A stretch of DNA of 64,000 nucleotides from Pestalotiopsis fici W106-1 (taxonomy: Eukaryota > Ascomycota > Sordariomycetes > Amphisphaeriales > Sporocadaceae): positions 1,086,643 through 1,150,642 of the forward strand of contig NW_006917102.1 of NCBI RefSeq assembly GCF_000516985.1, read 5' to 3'. Below the pieces are notes generated by a model. The model did not search any database and was not told the origin of the DNA. It saw only the letters and a list, made by a program, of their open reading frames with translations. The translations under genes and the position numbers were made by a program. Each line of letters opens with the position of its first letter. Within the stretch, counting starts at the first letter, position 1. This document shows positions 58,901-64,000 of the stretch, piece by piece.

Positions 58901-61900
58901 CAAGGAAGTTACAGTGGGGGTACCTATATGTGTTGCAAAGCAAGGCACGATGCACCGTCGCCCGTGCGGATTTCATGCTACCATACTGCTAGTATGCATT
59001 CTTGTAATTCCAGCACATGTGGCCATTGAAGCTGCCTGGGTAATGTGTGTGTGTATATACGGGAGCGTCCTTGATATTTTTGGCGTGTTTAGATGGCAGT
59101 GAAAGTTGTTGACATAAGACAGCGCAAGTACACAACCAAAATTACTCTCCGTGACACGGGCCTCTCTCAGCAATCGACGATGGCCATGAGACTATTCAGC
59201 GTTGTGATCTACGCACGACACGCAACGCAATTTGGCGAGCTGACGGAGGTGAATAACGAGTGGCACTCGCCAGAAGAAGAGTCCAACCAGGACTTACTTG
59301 CCATATCCCTTTGATGGGCGTGGGATGCCCAGGGATGAGAGACCAGGGGCCTTGCAAGCAGGGTAGGCCTCATCAGGGCTTCATTCTGCGCCGCAGCTGC
59401 GAGAAGGGCCTTCGTCGGCCCCGTGGGTCCACCCAGAAACGCAGTGTTGCATCTTGCAGCTTGCGCTGGCTTCAAACCGATCTGAGATTGCCCCAGCAGT
59501 CGAGACCTATCGAGCGACAGCATATGTCACGATTGAGCGCTTTATACTACTTTGTATGTCAGCAGCGTTTGTAACAGCTTTGGTCGTGAGTTGATATGGT
59601 TGCGTCAGGCCAGTCGGGTGCTGAGCTGACATGGAGAACCAAACAAAAAGAGCTAGGTAACAACATCCATAATAATTGCCTAGTTGTCTTGCCGAGGGCA
59701 TATGGGCACCATGTTAACTCTATTGGGATTCCGCCAGACTTGTTACTGACCTCTGGGTTGACTTCAATAGATGAAAGAGACTTGACCGCATATGGTTTCA
59801 GTCGACCCGGTAGCTGAGTTCTTTTTTGGCTTCTATCGGGTGCATTGGCCTTTACTCACAGACGGAAGAGGAGAAAGAAGAATTGTCTCTCTTCTTGTCT
59901 TATTCCCGTGATGAATGCCCTGATGAGCACCTATATGGTCAATCGTAGACCTTGTGCAACGCAAGTGCCCAGTGGGCGACCTGGGTTGTTGAGAGGATTC
60001 GAGTGATGTTATTTACTATACCATCCCGCCCCGTCAGCCATGTAGATCACCATAGAGTCTCACCTTCATCTCGGGGGAGTCGCGTGCGTGCGTGGACCAG
60101 CCGAGGCAAGATTAAATCGAATCACTACTTTGGATTCCCACACTTCAGCCTGATGGATCTCTTGGGAGACAAGAAGTGGTCCATATTATGAACAGCTAGT
60201 CCAGCGGTTCGGATGCAAGTTCGTTCGCTTGTAAGTTGCTAGCAGCGTGGATGGGAACAATATGTTGGATACTACTACGGATACATTCTGGATACCCATC
60301 ATACACATGGAGGAGACGTTCCAACCAAGACTCGACTGGGGGGGTAGAGCGATCGGCATGAGACCGGCGCTGTGTGCGGTCTAACATGCTGGCCGAGATA
60401 CTGCCCTGGACTGTGGATTTTATGGACTTTGTTCGCAGCAGCAGTAATAGTAGTGGCTGCAAGCTTGGCACGAGTGCTTCCGGCCATATGGCTCACAGAT
60501 CCACCCGCACTGGCCCTTCCCCGCTAGTCGACAACTACTGAACCACTTACAGGCATTATTGAGGCCGTCGACCAAGTCGCAAGCCATCCGCCCGGCACTC
60601 TCTCTACTCTGTTGCACGCGATCGGAGGAGCAAACGACCCTCATCTGGTTGGGATGCGATTTCTTTTTGGGCTGCTCGGGACGTCGTGCCTGGAGGGGTC
60701 GGGAGGACGCCATGGGCTGGGATGGAGACACTAACTACACAGTAGGTACCTATAGGGAGGGGACAGGTTCGGATGTAGTCGGGACGTAGGTGACAATATG
60801 GCCCTTCACCTCGCAGTAGCTGCTCCATTTTCGCGAACTTGCGGCCGGCGCAGGCATATGGATACGTATGTATGTACGTATGTGTGAATCTGGTTCTATT
60901 CTTTCACCTCAGTTCACCTCTCTGTTTGGAACGAGTACTCCTTGTTTCGTTCCATGCGCACACATGAACGATGCCTCCCTCTTCCACCTACGAGCCCCAA
61001 CCCGAGGTTCGTTTGTGCAATGCCCATTCTTTGAAATGGTCTTGCTTGGACTTGACATTACTCGCGTCCAAGGAGCATACGAGCTGTAGCGAAAATAGAG
61101 TTTCCTGATTGAGATTGTCAAGAGAAATAAGGCTTGGGCATATTGCTTTACGCATGGGGGTCACAACATGTGGGAATTCCCAGATTGAGTTCTGTCCAAA
61201 TCAAGGACCGCCCGACCTTTCAAAGAGGCTAGGTAGTAGACCATGCCTACCTAGACACATATACTACATCATACATGGACATCCATACTTGGTTTTCCCT
61301 ATGCCCGTGTGAACGAGAGAGTCAACAATATTAATAAACATGGGCCCACGAAGGCAACGCTTCCCAAGTATGGATTATGATGCAGCAATAGCAGCAAAGC
61401 AGCAGTCATGGGTGTTAGGAATGGAGGCAAGGACTTGTAATACTCCGCGCCTAATCAAGAGATACCATGCTTCTTTTTGTCCCCCCACTGCAACTTTCCC
61501 ACGCCCATTGCAGCAATTATACTATGTAATTTCGTGGGTAGATCCACAGGCAAAAGAGAAGAGTTTCGGTAAGTTTCTTGAGAATGAACGCAGGAGGGAG
61601 AGTCTACTTTGGACTCTTTTTTTTTTTTCCCCCCTCTACTATGAAGGGGGGAGGGACAAGGGAAGCTGTAAAGAGGCGCCGTGGGATTGGCCGACCTCCC
61701 ACTCGGCCGTGGACAGGGACAGGGTGCCCAGCCGCTCAACCCACACCCACAAGCCGTTCGCGCGTCGAGGGTACGAACGAGTACATGAAAAAGGCTGGCA
61801 GGGGAGGGGGGAGACTAGTAGAAGAAGGGGACTGGAGTTCAGCCTGTTCTGGAGCAGCAACAGCAGTAACAGCAGCAACTTAGAGCCCAGGTACGTAGCA

Positions 61901-62850
61901 TCAGAGCCGGAGAACAGCAGCGGCGAGACGAGACGAAAACGAGACGAGACGGGGCACATCAGCAGGTGGCCCTCATCATCCAGCGCAGCGCATGTACCGT
62001 TATAGCGTAGTGCGATGGACCAGCATCAAGGGAAACCCCACCACGATGCCCAACCCGAAATGCCTGATCAGCCATTGGAAGAGACCAGGACGCTTGTAGC
62101 CACGCTTGCTGGCGCTGCCCTCCACTCGGCGCCGGTGACCCAGATCCTACCTACATTACCTTGACCTACATCACCCTGCTCCATCCGATTCTCGCGCCGG
62201 TTTGGCAAAAGCGAAAAGCAATTGCTTTGCCTACTTACTACCTACACATGAAAATGGAACGGCTCTTGTTCTTTTCCTTAACGTAAACGCCAACCTGCAG
62301 TCACCAAGCCACTCAACTGCTCGTTCCATGTTGCCTCGTTGTTGTCGCAGAGCAGTCATGTTTTAAGCGACAGAGTGTGAAAATATACCCAACCCAACCT
62401 GCTGTGGCCCGCCCCCGGAGACGAGAGCAGAACTAAGATTTCAGTCCGAAATTGGCTATTGACAGCGGCACTGCACTGACTGAAGAAAAAAACGAAAGAG
62501 AAAGGCTTGAGAGTGACGTGGGGACCACCACTACCACGCCTACCTACTATACATTTACCTACATTACCTGGCCACACATACCCTGCCTCTCGCCTACCTA
62601 CATTACCGACCTGCCGGCCTTCCTACCACTGAACAAGCTTGTTCCAGAGGGGGGATAGGAAGAGAAAAAAAATATTACATACCACACTCCTAATCCAGGT
62701 GTCGAAGCTCGCAGTAGTAGCAGCATCAAACGAAGCGACTGCGCGCAACCGCAACCGCACCCGCACCACAAACCTTCCGGTCACACACAACGAGGGGAGG
62801 TCCTGCTAAAAGTTGGGCCGTCTCAGTTCCCCCCCAAAAAACTTTACCAC
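52979..62850. other. Long gene-free region upstream of areA
   Basis: Nearly 10 kb without a gene I can support, whereas the rest of the window averages roughly one gene per 3 kb. All ORFs are short or, when longer (56514-57026, 61340-62005), begin at GTG or cross homopolymer runs and show no domain. No tRNA, transposon ends or long repeats are visible. CT and AG tracts are common near 54730-54850 and 61610-61640. The right-hand part should be the areA promoter and leader. Repeated ACCTACATTACC elements are listed separately. Confidence 0.55.
62149..62607 (+). promoter_or_regulatory. Four copies of ACCTACATYACC upstream of areA
   Basis: Exact ACCTACATTACC occurs at 62149-62160, 62557-62568 and 62596-62607, and a one-base variant ACCTACATCACC at 62164-62175. 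All are in the same orientation, in two pairs, 240-700 bp upstream of the areA ATG at 62851. I cannot attach a known regulator to this element. Recurrence in the promoter or leader of one gene suggests binding sites or a local duplication. Confidence 0.55.
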
Positions 62851-64000
62851 ATGTACGACGCCGCAGCGAGCGAAGCTCCATCCTTCACAATTGCGTCTTC
62901 TACGACAGCAATGAATCCTTCTTCGACAGAACACGACTACCGCTTTCCGCGAAGGCCTGCGGTCGGGTCCGAGGCGGATCGCTCAGTATCGGCTTATAAT
63001 AATTCTGGAATCAGCGGCTCGAATACCGCAACTGACAGCAGCCCCGGCGACCTGCGGTTACAGGAGCTCAACCTGGATTTGTCCAACAACAACAGCGGCG
63101 ACATCGCGCACCGTGATCTGCTCGATTCCTCGGTATTTCCCAACTGGCCAGCGAGCGCTACTGTTTCCAAGAAGGACAACCTCGATCAGATGCAGCATGA
63201 TGACCCTCTAGCGACACAGATTTGGCGATTCTTTAGCAAAACTAAGCAAAGCCTGCCTAGCCAGGAGCGCATGGAAAATCTCACCTGGCGCATGATGCAT
63301 CTGAAACTACGAAGACAGCAGCAGAAGGAAGAAGAGGAGAGAGCAAAGGAAATGGCTCGGTATGTCTACCAATATCTTGTGTTTTTCTTTGCAACACCAA
63401 CACCCTTGTGTCCAATCCACCAATCATTAATCCTTTTCTATAGACAAAAAGCTTCAAAGGAAGGCGCTGCAGGCAATACCCCAAGTGGCATTGCGCAACT
63501 TAGACAAAACTCGGACCAGAACATTGCCCAGTCGGATCCAATGAACCTCGATGACTTCATATTTAGTGAGAATATATCTACTCCGGCGGGCTTGCCTCTT
63601 GACCCTGCCTCCCCGGAGCTGCTCAAGCTATCCGAGGACAAGGCGGCTCATGCAACAGCTGCTGCGATCCCCATCAAATCCCGCAAGGTCTCGCCCCAAC
63701 AGCACTTTGTTCCGCAGTCCGTCCCTGTGCCTCCACACCGCGGGCATGAGGACGAATTCGGCTATGTCAATCGCCATCACCGGAAAACAAGTATAGATGA
63801 TCGACGCGTAAGTACACTTACAAGCCCGCCGCCCATCCCCTTGCTATCTACCTATCTACCTACATACCTACCGCACACCCCCCCAAAAAGCGTCTACCCA
63901 ATCCATTATGCCCTGTACTGCTGCACCCTGCATACATATCTTGAGCTATCGTTGCACCGCGATACTATTTCAAGACACGACCGCCACCCTTCTACCATAG
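62851..64000 (+). CDS. areA: AreA/NIT2-type GATA nitrogen regulator, truncated at right edge
   Basis: The N-terminal part of the global activator of nitrogen-catabolic genes. Exon 1 (62851-63359) and exon 2 (63444-63807) give 291 codons; a donor GTAAGT follows, and the remaining 193 bases look like intron, with CATAG at the very end as a possible acceptor. Evidence is the AreA-type N-terminal domain at about 117-165: DDPLATQIWRFFSKTKQ, LPSQERMENLTWRMMHLKLR, then an acidic/basic helix. Exon 2 carries MNLDDFIFSE and RKTSIDDRR, also typical of AreA. The zinc finger that binds GATA sites lies beyond the window. Translation may start at 62851 or at the in-frame ATG at 62911 (MNPSSTEHDYRFPRRP), which also resembles AreA starts. 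It acts in the nucleus under nitrogen limitation. Confidence 0.92.
   Translation, partial: MYDAAASEAPSFTIASSTTAMNPSSTEHDYRFPRRPAVGSEADRSVSAYNNSGISGSNTATDSSPGDLRLQELNLDLSNNNSGDIAHRDLLDSSVFPNWPASATVSKKDNLDQMQHDDPLATQIWRFFSKTKQSLPSQERMENLTWRMMHLKLRRQQQKEEEERAKEMARYVYQYLVFFFATPTPLCPIHQSLILFYRQKASKEGAAGNTPSGIAQLRQNSDQNIAQSDPMNLDDFIFSENISTPAGLPLDPASPELLKLSEDKAAHATAAAIPIKSRKVSPQQHFVPQSVPVPPHRGHEDEFGYVNRHHRKTSIDDRRVSTLTSPPPIPLLSTYLPTYLPHTPPKSVYPIHYALYCCTLHTYLELSLHRDTISRHDRHPSTI

Noticed and set aside
61340..62005. 221-codon plus-strand ORF upstream of areA
   Set aside because: Composition is low complexity (Ser/Asn and Arg/Glu runs, a poly-T derived Phe run) with no recognisable domain.

Overview
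This window is nuclear DNA of a filamentous ascomycete, most probably a Sordariomycete and perhaps Hypocreales. The evidence is short GT-AG introns (about 50-120 nt) with CTAAC/CTGAC-type branch sites, C-ending codons in highly expressed genes, and a typical gene set: an AreA/NIT2-type GATA factor, a Zn2Cys6 factor, a WSC sensor and an Srp2-like SR protein. The order-level placement is inference. Several genes have a GTG or TTG codon upstream of their first plausible ATG; here starts are placed on ATG and exons are joined from visible splice signals and reading phase.

Layout. 1-2.3 kb: 3' part of a Zn2Cys6 transcription factor, minus strand, cut by the left edge. 3.9-4.7 kb: SprT-like HExxH protein. 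7.1-11.9 kb: intronless full-length ABCA transporter. 12.06-12.22 kb: 12-bp minisatellite. 12.9-13.5 kb: coiled-coil protein with a damaged or unresolved upstream part. 13.6 kb: long polypyrimidine tract. 14.0-16.5 kb: Rad4/XPC repair factor. 17.4-18.6 kb: dihydroorotase. 21.2-22.9 kb: HMG-CoA synthase. 25.1-27.1 kb: SR splicing factor with an apparent 6-nt microexon. 28.1-31.7 kb: Mdm1-type sorting nexin. 33.0-34.7 kb: APC-family permease. 36.2-37.1 kb: Trm8 tRNA methyltransferase, divergent from Pex14 (37.9-39.1 kb). 41.2-44.8 kb: HSL-type alpha/beta hydrolase followed by a DHCR24-like flavoprotein. 45.5-46.0 kb: two convergent intron-containing tRNA genes, Ala-UGC and Pro-AGG. 46.6-47.4 kb: secreted CREG-like protein. 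48.3-48.9 kb: RPS30. 51.0-53.0 kb: WSC membrane sensor. 53-62.85 kb: nearly 10 kb with no convincing gene, leading into areA, which runs off the right edge.

Functions. Most genes are unlinked housekeeping genes (pyrimidine and sterol synthesis, DNA repair, tRNA modification, peroxisome import, translation, splicing). There is no secondary-metabolite cluster, CRISPR array or intact transposon. The only pair that may share a pathway is the HSL hydrolase and the DHCR24-like oxidoreductase, both of families that can act on sterols. The most unusual signals are the 6-nt microexon in the SR gene, repeated ACCTACATTACC elements in the gene-free areA upstream region, and the homogeneous 12-bp minisatellite behind the ABCA gene.
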